DNA of 17,505 bases from Bacteroidales bacterium (lineage in GTDB: Bacteria > Bacteroidota > Bacteroidia > Bacteroidales > UBA932), in assembly GCA_009774765.1 (NCBI GenBank), contig VSOK01000046.1, positions 1 through 17,505 on the forward strand. Direction: 5' to 3'. The position numbers were made by a program, and so were the translations under genes. Of this stretch, positions 7,854 through 16,706 are shown one piece after another (position 1 is the stretch's first letter; each line of letters begins with the position of its first letter). Below the pieces are notes generated by a model. That model saw only the letters and a program-made list of their open reading frames with translations. It ran no database searches and had not been told where the DNA came from.

Positions 7854-10178
7854 ATGAAAAAGATTTTATTATCAATTTGCGCCGCGCTTCTCGCTTTTTG
7901 CGGATGCCAGGATTTCGACAGCCTTTCAAGCAGGGTCGATGATCTGGAAAGCAGAGTGAAATATCTTGAAGAGCTCTGTAAGGATATGAACGGCAATATC
8001 ACTGTAATCCAGGCTTTTGTCGCTGCGCATCAGGATGACCTGTACATCAGGTCGGTAACAGAGGTCGCAGACGGATTTACGATTACGTTTTCCGACGGTA
8101 AGACATATACCCTCAAAAACGGAGAGAGAGGATCGAAGGGAGACAAGGGTGACAAAGGAGATCAGGGCGAGACTGGTGCAACGGGAGCGGTCCCTGTCGT
8201 GAGCATCGCCTACGATGAGACCGACGGCGGTTATTACTGGACTCTCAATGGAGAGTATATCCTCAATGACGGTAAAAAGATAAGCGCCCTCGGAATAACT
8301 CCGCAGCTTAAGATAGAAGACGGCAAATGGCTTATTTCCTATGACGGAGGCAAGACCTGGGAGGAGGTAGCTCCTGCGTATGACCAGTCCTCTTCCATAG
8401 AAATTACTGAAGATGCCGATGCAGTATATTTCACTCTTTATGACGGAACTCAATTTGTCATACCGAAGGTTCCGGGATTTTCATTCAAGGTGGAAAACAC
8501 CGATGTCGCTGTGGTTGCAGGAAAGCCTGTAGAGCTTGCATACAAGCTTACGGATGCTGACGAGACTGTACGCTTTGAAGTAAGGGGAGACAAATATTCA
8601 GCTGTCGTGACCCCTGCGGATTCCGTGTCGGGAACGATAAAAGTCAATGTGCCTGATCCTATAGAGGACGGATATGTTCTTATCACTGCCGTAAAAAATT
8701 CTACAAGCGAATATAAGGCCCAGTATATATCCTTCGAGGAAGGTACTCTTTCCGTGTCGTCGGATGCTTATAACGTATCAGAATTCGGTGAGATCATAAG
8801 TATTGAGATTTCCACCAATATAGACAAGGACAATTATTCCGTAGACTTCACAGAGGACTGGATATCTGTTGTCCCTGAGACGAAATCGCTCAGGAAAGAT
8901 ATCGTCCGCCTTTCTGTTGCGGCAAATGAAGGACGCCAGCGTACGGCTTCAGTGACTGTTTCGGCAGGCGAGATCGTACAGACCGTGACTGTTGTACAGG
9001 CAGGTGTGTCTGATGAGAAACCTCTGTTTGTCGTAGATACAGAGGATATCAACGTGGAATATAATGCTACGGAGGCCAAGATTTCCGTGGTTTCCAATCT
9101 TCCGTGGAGCGTATCCGTGCCGGAAGGTGTGACCGCGGACCAGCCTGTGGGTTCCGGAGATGCTGAAATCACTCTTTCCTTCGCCTCCAATGAAGGTGTC
9201 TATACTCCGACAGAATTTGAAGTTACAATCTCGGTGGAGAATGCGTTTGTAGAGACTTCTTCCTATACTGTCAAGGTAATCAAGGCTGCGGCTCCGAATC
9301 CGAACGAATTTACGTATGTCATCTGGGGCAACAATCTCGGGCTTGAGCCTGCCGCGAAGTACGGCAACCAGTTCAGGACATTTGTCGGAGAAGCTGATCT
9401 GGAAATAGAGGTCAAGGAGACTGATATTCCTGAGGGACGTCCGGTATCTTATGCGGTCAGCTCATATACTTTGACCAACAAGAACAGGACAGGTGTTGAA
9501 ATCGATGCGCAGACAGGAAAGCTGAAGATAGCGGCAAAAGGTGACGTTGATGCACAGTCAGCCGCAGTGCAGTGTGCGATCGTGACAGTCACTGTCGGTG
9601 AAGGCGAGTCTGCCGTTACCCGGGAAATACCGGTGTTCGTGGACCATGTGACAAACACCAAAAGGACGTATGATGTAAGATTCACTCCGTTCGTGCTGAG
9701 ATTCAATCCTGAAAGGGGAGGTTCTGCAACACCTCGGGTTGAAGCGAGGATGGCAGGTACGGAGACAATGGTAGAAGGATTTACAATAGACTACAGGAGG
9801 GTTTTCCATTGGTACAGCATTAACAGTTCATTCCCTTCAGGACGTTTTGACAACAGTGAGGCTGTCGGAAATCCTTTGGAAGGAGCCTGGAGAAGCTATT
9901 ATTCTGATGCCGGACTTGCATACGGAGGCAACGGTGCATATCTTCCGGTATCTTATTCCAACAACAAAGCTGACACATACGGGTTTATGCCTGTTTCCAT
10001 CAATCCTTCAACTTATGAGGTTACAGTAAAGCCGGGTGCTTTCGCGTATGAAGGAGAATATGGTGAAGGAATTTTCAGCGGAACTCTCGTATGCAACGAA
10101 GGCAATGCAAGCCCTGTTGCGGCGAACAAGGAGCACAGGCCTTTCCTTGTCTGGCTTGATCCTTCCTATACAGAATAG
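7854..10178 (+). CDS. Surface glycan-binding lipoprotein 2: coiled coil, collagen-like triplets, BACON-like domains, shared C-terminal module, 774 aa
   Basis: The signal ends in AFCGC (Cys18), a lipobox. Residues about 19-57 form a leucine-zipper-like coiled coil (SRVDDLESRVKYLEEL). Seven Gly-X-Y triplets at 90-110 follow (for example GDKGDKGDQGETGATG). Then comes a segment with YYWTLNGEYI and ITPQLKIEDGKWLISYDGGKTW. This N-terminal layout is that of DUF4988-type Bacteroidales lipoproteins. After an Ig-like stretch (about 208-298), two BACON-like modules lie at about 300-383 (with WISVVPE, VVQAG) and 392-480 (with LPWSVSVP). Such domains often act as spacers or glycan binders. Residues 486-774 (FTYVIWGNNLGL to WLDPSYT) are paralogous to the end of the first binding lipoprotein. 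No catalytic motif is seen and no PL29-like catalytic region follows. The ATG at 7854 follows a 20-bp gap; an in-frame TTG at 7824 overlaps susD and would spoil the signal peptide. Likely role: glycan capture at the surface. Confidence 0.82.
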   Translation: MKKILLSICAALLAFCGCQDFDSLSSRVDDLESRVKYLEELCKDMNGNITVIQAFVAAHQDDLYIRSVTEVADGFTITFSDGKTYTLKNGERGSKGDKGDKGDQGETGATGAVPVVSIAYDETDGGYYWTLNGEYILNDGKKISALGITPQLKIEDGKWLISYDGGKTWEEVAPAYDQSSSIEITEDADAVYFTLYDGTQFVIPKVPGFSFKVENTDVAVVAGKPVELAYKLTDADETVRFEVRGDKYSAVVTPADSVSGTIKVNVPDPIEDGYVLITAVKNSTSEYKAQYISFEEGTLSVSSDAYNVSEFGEIISIEISTNIDKDNYSVDFTEDWISVVPETKSLRKDIVRLSVAANEGRQRTASVTVSAGEIVQTVTVVQAGVSDEKPLFVVDTEDINVEYNATEAKISVVSNLPWSVSVPEGVTADQPVGSGDAEITLSFASNEGVYTPTEFEVTISVENAFVETSSYTVKVIKAAAPNPNEFTYVIWGNNLGLEPAAKYGNQFRTFVGEADLEIEVKETDIPEGRPVSYAVSSYTLTNKNRTGVEIDAQTGKLKIAAKGDVDAQSAAVQCAIVTVTVGEGESAVTREIPVFVDHVTNTKRTYDVRFTPFVLRFNPERGGSATPRVEARMAGTETMVEGFTIDYRRVFHWYSINSSFPSGRFDNSEAVGNPLEGAWRSYYSDAGLAYGGNGAYLPVSYSNNKADTYGFMPVSINPSTYEVTVKPGAFAYEGEYGEGIFSGTLVCNEGNASPVAANKEHRPFLVWLDPSYTE

Positions 10179-10206
10179 TGCCAATTGACTTTTCAGTGAA
10201 ACGATT

Positions 10207-12354
10207 ATGAATCTGAGATTATTTATATCTTTCGCTTTGGCGGCTGTGCTCCCTTTCTGTTCCTGCACAAGGGCGGAAACGGAGTTCAGCCGTGATGCCA
10301 ACAGTGAAAAAGTGGACAAGCCGGACGAACCGACACCTCCTGTCGTGGACCCGGATCCTGATTATACCCTTACTGAAGAGGACAAGAAAGTCAATCTTCA
10401 GCTGTTTGAGATTGTCAATCTTGATTATCCGGGACTTGAGACAGTCAAAAGCGAATATGAGCAGAAGCATTATGCCCTTGCCGCTCAGGCTCTTGTGGAA
10501 TACTACAGGAACCGTCAGGTTGTCAATGCCGAAATTGACGTGGACGATACCTGGATTTCACCGGAGCAGCAAAGGATTGCGGACCAGGCTCTTGAGTACC
10601 GTTTCTGCGTAAAGGAAGCCACTTGGTATGAAAGCGTGAACGGTTCCCAATATACATACTATAGCTTCGATGACGGGACAGGCAAGATAAACTGGAATTT
10701 CGAGGCTCCGGGCGCGGGTACTGAATTTTATCAGAAACACTGGCACCAGTGGTTCCGTTTTCTCGGGTATGCCCTCAACAATACCGGGGACAGCAAATAC
10801 TTCAACGCCTGGAAGGAAGTTTACTCTGACTGGCTTGAAAATTTCCCTTGTCCGGAATCAGCCAATGCCTACGGCAACAGATCATGGCATCAGCTTTCCG
10901 TGGCTACAAGGATTACCAACCAGCTGAATATCCTTCCGTATTTCCTCAAATCGGATGAATTTACCGGTGACTGGCTTTCAACCGTGCTTGTGGAATTCTA
11001 CAAGAGCGTGGAGTTCAGCAGGAAAAATCCTTATAAGGTCTCCACAAGCAATATACGCTTTGCCCAGGAAGTTGCCGAGGCGAAAGCGGGTATCCTTATG
11101 CCTGAGTTCAAGGTGGCTTCAGAGTGGCTTTCTGAAGGAGCTTCCGCTGTTTCCAACCAGCTTACCATGCAGTTCAATGCGGACGGGACACATAATGAGC
11201 TTGCCCTTAATTACCAGCTCGGAGTGATAGACAACTTCAGGAATATATATCAGAACGCATCGGTAAACAATCAGCTCGGAGCATTTTCTTCTGAATTTCT
11301 TGAGCGTCTCCACAATGCCTGCCGTCTTGTGATGGATTATGTGTGGCCGGACTATACCTGGGAGTGGATGAATGATACGTTTGAGCAGACCAAGAATGTC
11401 CTCCTCAGGAATATACTCGGATATTCGGAGCTGTTCCCGGATGATGAGGATCTGCTGTATATGGGTACGGAAGGTGCCAAAGGGACGAAGCCTTCGGCTA
11501 CTTTGCGCTCGTATCCTGACGGAGGCTATTATTTCCTGAGGAACGGATGGGATGTCAATTCGACTATGCTTATCTACAGCAACAACTACTGCGAATCCGA
11601 GTCCACCCACTGTCATCAGGACAACGGTACGATCTCCCTGTGGAGCAAAGGAAGGAACTTCCTGCCTGATCCTGGAGTGTACAGCTATGGCGGAACTGCA
11701 GAGACCAACGCGATGAAGAATGAGCTGCGCAAGACCTGCAGCCATAACACCCTGACAAAAAATCTGGAGACCATAAGCCAGTCGTCGATCAAGGGCAGAT
11801 GTCTGCTGACAAAGAGCGGAGAAGACTATGACGTTGCGGTGGCGGAAAACCGTTCATATAATGATCTGACCCACAGAAGGGCTGTCTTTATGGTAAACAA
11901 GAGTTTTTATGTCGTGGTTGACGAAGCATACGGAACGGCTGCCGGAACTCCTGTGAATCTCAGCTTCCATCTGTGTGCGGATGTCAAAGGGGGAAAAGGT
12001 GCGGATATAGTGTCTGTTGATGATGGTGGACAGGAGTATTACGGTGCCCATACGACTTTCTCTGACGGCAACAATATGCTTCTCCGTACATTCGCGGAGA
12101 CTATGACAGGATATAAGGCTGAAAACGGTATAAGCAAATATTCTCCGAAACTGAATACGGCAATAGACCGCAAGTTCTACCGTGTGACCGTATCCAAGCC
12201 GACGGCTGAAGATGTAGTCCGTTTCATCACGGTCATATACCCTTCAGCTGATGCTTCGGTAGATGCTTCATTCAAGTCTGACTGGTCGGACAAGTCATGT
12301 TCGTTGTCGGTTTCAGTGAACGGGACTTCATACGATCTCGGATACGACCTGTAG
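10207..12354 (+). CDS. Heparinase II/III-type polysaccharide lyase, PL12-like, surface lipoprotein, 715 aa
   Basis: These lyases cleave uronic-acid polysaccharides by beta-elimination, leaving an unsaturated uronic acid for GH88. The signal ends in LPFCSC (Cys20 is the better lipidation site, Cys18 the alternative). An acidic Pro-rich linker follows (PTPPVVDPDPD). Residues about 60-400 resemble the alpha-toroid N-domain of heparinase II/III proteins (DYPGLETVKSEYEQKHYALA; NRSWHQLSVATR at 224-235). ADGTHNELALNYQ includes His329 and Tyr336, in the region where the family keeps its catalytic Tyr. The beta-sandwich C-domain has ESTHCHQDNGT (His468, His470, Asp472) and GRNFLPDPGVYSYGG, the family signature. 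A surface lipoprotein with this fold suggests the endo-acting enzyme that starts degradation outside the cell. It is the last gene of the operon, 28 bp after the second binding lipoprotein, and a terminator follows. Substrate is probably heparan/heparosan-like, but related families (for example PL21, PL33) share the fold, so the class is surer than the substrate. Confidence 0.85.
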   Translation: MNLRLFISFALAAVLPFCSCTRAETEFSRDANSEKVDKPDEPTPPVVDPDPDYTLTEEDKKVNLQLFEIVNLDYPGLETVKSEYEQKHYALAAQALVEYYRNRQVVNAEIDVDDTWISPEQQRIADQALEYRFCVKEATWYESVNGSQYTYYSFDDGTGKINWNFEAPGAGTEFYQKHWHQWFRFLGYALNNTGDSKYFNAWKEVYSDWLENFPCPESANAYGNRSWHQLSVATRITNQLNILPYFLKSDEFTGDWLSTVLVEFYKSVEFSRKNPYKVSTSNIRFAQEVAEAKAGILMPEFKVASEWLSEGASAVSNQLTMQFNADGTHNELALNYQLGVIDNFRNIYQNASVNNQLGAFSSEFLERLHNACRLVMDYVWPDYTWEWMNDTFEQTKNVLLRNILGYSELFPDDEDLLYMGTEGAKGTKPSATLRSYPDGGYYFLRNGWDVNSTMLIYSNNYCESESTHCHQDNGTISLWSKGRNFLPDPGVYSYGGTAETNAMKNELRKTCSHNTLTKNLETISQSSIKGRCLLTKSGEDYDVAVAENRSYNDLTHRRAVFMVNKSFYVVVDEAYGTAAGTPVNLSFHLCADVKGGKGADIVSVDDGGQEYYGAHTTFSDGNNMLLRTFAETMTGYKAENGISKYSPKLNTAIDRKFYRVTVSKPTAEDVVRFITVIYPSADASVDASFKSDWSDKSCSLSVSVNGTSYDLGYDL

Positions 12355-12377
12355 AAAAGTCCTTAAACAATGGTTTG

Positions 12378-12411
12378 AACGGTGGCCGTATTGTTTCGAC
12401 CACCGTTTTTT
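12378..12411 (+). terminator. Rho-independent-type terminator of the susC operon
   Basis: The perfect 8-bp inverted repeat AACGGTGG (12378-12385) and CCACCGTT (12400-12407) has a 14-nt loop and runs into a T tract at 12406-12411. It sits 23 bp past the lyase stop. The HTCS stop codon overlaps the T tract from the other side. On the minus strand the hairpin is followed by mixed sequence, so it mainly serves the plus-strand operon. Confidence 0.8.
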
Positions 12412-15400
12412 ATGTCCTGTTTACATATTCGGTCGGCAGGCAGCCCAAGTATTTCTTGAAGCAGGTCGTGAAATATGAAGGGGTGTTGAATCCTACCTTG
12501 TCGCTGATTTCTGAAATGGTATATCTTCCCTCCTTAAGCAGTTCGCAGGCTTTTTTGAAACGTATCTTGTGTATGAAGTCCAGTGCGGATTCGCCGGTTA
12601 TCGCCTTCAGCTTAAGATGGAGATTGCTCCGGCTCATATTCATAGCCTTTGCAAAGTCGTCTGTTGTGAAAGCCGCATTGTCCATATTCTGCTCCACGAT
12701 TTCTATGGCTTTCCTTATCAGATCCTCATCCATTACGTTGAACGTTATTTTTTCCGGCTCGATATCCATCGATTTGGAATATTTTTCAAGCATACGCGAG
12801 CGTGCCCGCAGCATATTCTGTATCTTGGCTGTCAGTACCGCCATAGAAAACGGCTTCGGTATATAGTCGTCCGCTCCGGTCTGCAGTGCCTCGAGTTCAT
12901 TTCTGCTGTCTGCCTTTGCAGAAAGCATTATTACCGGTATATGGCTTGTGTTGATGTCGTGTTTCAGAACCGAACACAGTTTTATCCCGTCCATAACAGG
13001 CATCATCACGTCTGTGACTATAAGGTCTATCTCATTGCTCTTGACAAGTTTGACGGCTTCTTCCCCGTTTGATGCCAGCAATGTGCTGAAGACTGATGAC
13101 AGACCGTTGTTCATATAGGTCCGGATTTCCTCATTGTCTTCCACTATAAGGATTCTGCCTTTTTTTGCCTTGTCGTCCACAAGGATTTCATCCTGCTGCT
13201 TTTCGGTATCGATGACATACATTTCCCTGGCATTCGTGGTGTGATGCGGCTCCTTGCCTTCATCCGTTCCGAGCTCCTCAGCGGAATATGCGCTTAGGTC
13301 CTGAGGGAAGCGTACTCTGAAGGTCGAGCCTTTGTTTTCCTGGCTTTCAAGCTCAAGCGTGGCGTGGTGAAGCTCCACAAGCCTCTGTACCAGGGATAAT
13401 CCGATGCCGCTTCCGATATGCTGGCTTTCAAGCTGGTAGAATCTTTCGAATATATGTCCCTGCTGGTCATCCGGAATGCCTGCTCCGGTGTCGCTGACCT
13501 CCAGCACAAAGTCGTTGCCTGTGCATGCGGCCTTTACGGTTATGCTGCCGTGGTCGGTGTATTTGAAGGCATTTGAAAGAAGGTTGTTCAGTATCAGCTC
13601 TATATATTGCTCGTCCACATACAGCAGCTTGTCCTCTATCTCTGAAATAAGGGTGTATTTAAGTTTTTTGCTTTGTGCGAGCTTTTCATAATAGGAGAAG
13701 TTTTCCTTTACGATTCTGTGGACATTTTCGTGTTTCACCCTGAGTTTGAATACCCCGAGTTCCGCTCTCCTGTAGTCCATCAGCTGGTTGACGAGATGCA
13801 GCATTCTCTGCGCATTCCTGTAGACATATTTCAGCTGCTTTCTGATCCATACATCTGACGCCCTGTCTATGATTTCCTGCAGAGGTGTTATTATCAATGT
13901 CAAAGGAGTCCTCAACTCGTGTGATATATTGATGAAGAACCTCATTTTCATCTGGTTGATTTCCTCCTGATGCTCCTTGTCCTTTTTTTCGAGTTCCAGT
14001 CGTGATTCCAATGTCTTGCGGTATATCAGGAACTTGATTATGCCCGTGGCCAATATCGCGGCAATCAGGAAGAAAAGCAGTTTCGCCCAGATTGTCCTGT
14101 ACCATACCGGCAGGATGTGGATTGTCAGTGATGCCGGTGTCTCGCACCATTTCCCGTCATTGTTCGCCGCCTTTACGAGAAACTGGTATTTCCCGTGGGG
14201 AAGGTTTGAATAGGATACGCTTCTGACCGTGTTTGTTATATTCCAGTCCTTGTCCATCCCGTCAAGCATATAGGCAAAGGTATTGTGTCCTCCGGCAATG
14301 TGGTCTATCACTGTGAATTTTACCGTGATTGAATTCTGGTTATGCCTGAGAGTGATCTTGTCTGTTTCCGATATGCTTTCGGACAGTATTCCGGTGTTGT
14401 CGTCAGGAAGTACGGTACTGTTGAAAAGCTGGAGCTCGGAAATGACCGGCTGGGGAGCATAAGGATTGTCCTCCATCAGTTCTGGTGTGAATACAGTGAT
14501 TCCGTTGAGCCCTCCGAAATACATTTCTCCGTTCTGTCTTCTGCAGTGTGAATATGTGCTGAACTGGTTGCCTTGAAGCCCGTCTGCGGCCGTGAAGTTT
14601 CTGAATGTTCCGGAATACGGATTGAAGCAGCTGAGACCGTTGTCGGTACTTAGCCACAGGCGTCCGGATGAATCCTCTTCGATGCCGTGGACAATGTTGT
14701 TTGGAAGTCCGTCTGCGGCAGTGTAGTGGTGAAGTTCTCCGTTGCCCGGATTGAAGCAGTAAAGTCCTTTCCGTGAGTTTATCCAGATCTGTCCGCTGGA
14801 GCTTTCTATGAATCCAAGCACGAATGACAGGGTGTCAAGGGTGCTGCGGTATCCGTCTTCCGGTATCAGCCCTGTGCCTGAAGTACCGTATACCGACATA
14901 CCGTTTTCTCCTCCTATCCACAGTCTGTGCTTTGAATCTCTGAACAGTGCCCTGATCTGGATCTTCGGTATCCGGTCGCCGTTGAGGTCCGTCTCGACAG
15001 GCGATATGAGTCCGGTGTTCTTGCTGAAAACATACAATCCCTGGAGTGAGCCTATCCACAGCCTTCCGTCGTCAGCCGGGATAATTGAGTATATGTCCTG
15101 TGGAAGCTGTTCTTCCGTGCTTCTGTAATGTTCTATCCTGCCGCTCTTTCTGTCAAGGATGTTGAGGCCTCCAGCGTGCGCTCCGATGTACACCATCCCG
15201 TTTGCCGGGTCGGCATAGATCGCTTTTATGTCGTTAGATTCGATTTCTTCCACGCTTCTGTTGTGGAGGTCATAATGTGAAAATGTATTTGATGCCGGGT
15301 CGTATCTGTTGACTCCTCCCTTGTTGGTGCCTATCCACATTATGCCTTCGCCGTCTTCGATTATACAGCTGATTATGTTGTCGTTCAGGGAATTGCCGTC

Positions 15401-16435
15401 GGGTCTCTGCTGTATCTTTGTGAAGCGTTCCCGTAAAGGATGCCAGTAGTTGACGCCTCCGAAATATGTACCGAGCCATATCCCTCCCTGGTCATCCCTG
15501 TATATGCTTCTGATTGAATTCTGGGAAAGGCTCTCCGGTATGAACGGGTCGCTTGAGAAGTGCGTGAAGCTGTCGTTTCCGGTGTCGTAAACTGTCAGGT
15601 TGTTGAAAGTGCCTATCCACAGCCTGCCTTCCGTATCAAATGAAAGGGAGCGTATATAATTGGATTTTACGGTTCCTGTACCGTGCCTGTAGTTCTTGCG
15701 TGCCGAATTTTTGAGGTCAAGCAGGAACAGGCCGTCTCCTTCCGTTCCTACCCATAAGGTGTCCGGCCCCTGCGGAAGTATGCAGTTTATCTGTCTGCTT
15801 CCCGGCATCAGGGATATTCTTCTGAATTCATTGCCTTTTATGGAATATTCAAACAGTCCTTCGCTGTTGCATCCGATATAGATTGTGCCTCCGGATCTGT
15901 GCATCGAGTTGACGTCAAGCCTGGATATTCTTTCGGGGAAATCGTATATGAATTTCCCGGACGGGATGTCAAACGAGCAGAGCCTGTCTCCTGCACCTAC
16001 AATAAGCAATGAATCGGATATTTCTTCTATGGCCTTTACCTGGGCGCGGTCTGGGGTCTGGTAGTTCCTGAAGATTTCTTTTTCCCGGTTCCATAGGCTG
16101 AGTCCCTTGCCTGTGCCCGCCCACAGATTGTTGCCGCTGTCTATGAAGACGTCGCGTATCATATTGTCGGCAATTGTGGTAGTGTCGTCAGGATTGTTCT
16201 TGTATGAAGTGAACTCGTACCCGTCATAACGGTTGAGTCCGTCAAGGGTGGCAAACCACATAAAACCCTTTTTGTCCTGGGCGATGGACAATACCGTACT
16301 TTGCGACAGCCCCTCATTTGTTGAAAGGTGTGAAAATGTTATTTTCCCTCCTCCTGCCGCGTATGCGGACAATGACAGGCATAAAAATACGGTCAGGGAC
16401 AGCAATATCTCAATCAATTTGTAAGAATCTTTCAT
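12410..16435 (-). CDS. Hybrid two-component system sensor/regulator (HTCS), 1341 aa
   Basis: HTCS proteins bind an oligosaccharide in the periplasm and activate their PUL directly. Order of parts: signal/anchor segment at 1-24 (ILLSLTVFLCLSLSAYA). Then many propeller repeats to about 690 (GFMWFATLDGLNRYDG, LWAGTGKGLSLW, MWIGTNKGGVNRYDP), as in the double seven-bladed sensors. A Y_Y_Y domain lies at about 702-765 and a transmembrane helix at about 780-803. HisKA carries NISHELRTP (phospho-acceptor His839). The HATPase at about 940-1043 has NLLSNAFKY, SDTGAGIP and GSGIGLSLV. The receiver at about 1093-1207 has VTDVMMP (Asp1142) and PKPF. The AraC HTH at about 1245-1341 has FTTDDFAKAMNMSRSNLHL and ISEISDKVGF. 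All key residues are present. I start at 16435 because MKDSYK opens the signal peptide; the 72 codons open upstream contain repeats and a terminator. The gene converges on the lyase gene. It probably controls the divergent promoters at 473-697. Confidence 0.95.
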   Translation of the reverse strand: MKDSYKLIEILLSLTVFLCLSLSAYAAGGGKITFSHLSTNEGLSQSTVLSIAQDKKGFMWFATLDGLNRYDGYEFTSYKNNPDDTTTIADNMIRDVFIDSGNNLWAGTGKGLSLWNREKEIFRNYQTPDRAQVKAIEEISDSLLIVGAGDRLCSFDIPSGKFIYDFPERISRLDVNSMHRSGGTIYIGCNSEGLFEYSIKGNEFRRISLMPGSRQINCILPQGPDTLWVGTEGDGLFLLDLKNSARKNYRHGTGTVKSNYIRSLSFDTEGRLWIGTFNNLTVYDTGNDSFTHFSSDPFIPESLSQNSIRSIYRDDQGGIWLGTYFGGVNYWHPLRERFTKIQQRPDGNSLNDNIISCIIEDGEGIMWIGTNKGGVNRYDPASNTFSHYDLHNRSVEEIESNDIKAIYADPANGMVYIGAHAGGLNILDRKSGRIEHYRSTEEQLPQDIYSIIPADDGRLWIGSLQGLYVFSKNTGLISPVETDLNGDRIPKIQIRALFRDSKHRLWIGGENGMSVYGTSGTGLIPEDGYRSTLDTLSFVLGFIESSSGQIWINSRKGLYCFNPGNGELHHYTAADGLPNNIVHGIEEDSSGRLWLSTDNGLSCFNPYSGTFRNFTAADGLQGNQFSTYSHCRRQNGEMYFGGLNGITVFTPELMEDNPYAPQPVISELQLFNSTVLPDDNTGILSESISETDKITLRHNQNSITVKFTVIDHIAGGHNTFAYMLDGMDKDWNITNTVRSVSYSNLPHGKYQFLVKAANNDGKWCETPASLTIHILPVWYRTIWAKLLFFLIAAILATGIIKFLIYRKTLESRLELEKKDKEHQEEINQMKMRFFINISHELRTPLTLIITPLQEIIDRASDVWIRKQLKYVYRNAQRMLHLVNQLMDYRRAELGVFKLRVKHENVHRIVKENFSYYEKLAQSKKLKYTLISEIEDKLLYVDEQYIELILNNLLSNAFKYTDHGSITVKAACTGNDFVLEVSDTGAGIPDDQQGHIFERFYQLESQHIGSGIGLSLVQRLVELHHATLELESQENKGSTFRVRFPQDLSAYSAEELGTDEGKEPHHTTNAREMYVIDTEKQQDEILVDDKAKKGRILIVEDNEEIRTYMNNGLSSVFSTLLASNGEEAVKLVKSNEIDLIVTDVMMPVMDGIKLCSVLKHDINTSHIPVIMLSAKADSRNELEALQTGADDYIPKPFSMAVLTAKIQNMLRARSRMLEKYSKSMDIEPEKITFNVMDEDLIRKAIEIVEQNMDNAAFTTDDFAKAMNMSRSNLHLKLKAITGESALDFIHKIRFKKACELLKEGRYTISEISDKVGFNTPSYFTTCFKKYLGCLPTEYVNRT

Positions 16436-16521
16436 ATCGTATAAATCAGACCCCGAAAATAAGAAAATAAAATGTATTATGAACATTCTGGCTTTCAATG
16501 GGAGGACAATATTTTCGAAAT

Positions 16522-16563
16522 GTTCCGCAGTGTTCTGCGGTGCCGTTCTGCGGTGCTGTTCTG
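16522..16563. repeat. 13-bp tandem repeat in the HTCS leader
   Basis: Two 13-bp copies of GTTCTGCGGTGC followed by C or T lie at 16532-16544 and 16545-16557. They are preceded by a diverged partial copy (GTTCCGCAGT, 16522-16531) and followed by GTTCTG. The array is 87-128 bp upstream of the HTCS start. It may be a slippage-prone stretch or a regulator site; no promoter box matching TAnnTTTG is convincing nearby (TATTTTCG at 16461-16454 on the minus strand has one mismatch). Confidence 0.6.
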
Positions 16564-16578
16564 TAATTGCGGCGGGGT

Positions 16579-16649
16579 AAAAATACGAAGAGCCGTCCTC
16601 GGACTTTGCCAATGATTGTCGGTCAAAGACAGTCGGAAGACGGCTCTTC
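16579..16649 (-). terminator. Hairpin terminator facing the HTCS gene
   Basis: The 11-bp perfect inverted repeat GAAGAGCCGTC (16587-16597) and GACGGCTCTTC (16639-16649) encloses 41 nt that can pair further (CTTTG with CAAAG). On the minus strand the stem is followed by GTATTTTTA, a run of five T (16583-16579). On the plus strand no T tract follows. It would stop transcription arriving from the right before it enters the HTCS gene. Confidence 0.6.
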
Positions 16650-16706
16650 ATTAAATGCCGGAAATGGAGGAAATGCTGTTCCCCGTTCAGCTGATGGGAT
16701 TATGTC

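Noticed and set aside
7854..10178. PL29-type lyase assignment for the second binding lipoprotein, suggested by its DUF4988-like N-terminus
   Set aside because: The part after the N-terminal region consists of Ig/BACON-like modules and the shared binding module, with no lyase catalytic region visible.
16436..16651. N-terminal extension of the HTCS by 72 codons to an ATG at 16651
   Set aside because: The extension runs through the tandem repeat and into a hairpin terminator, and would bury the signal peptide that starts at the ATG at 16435.
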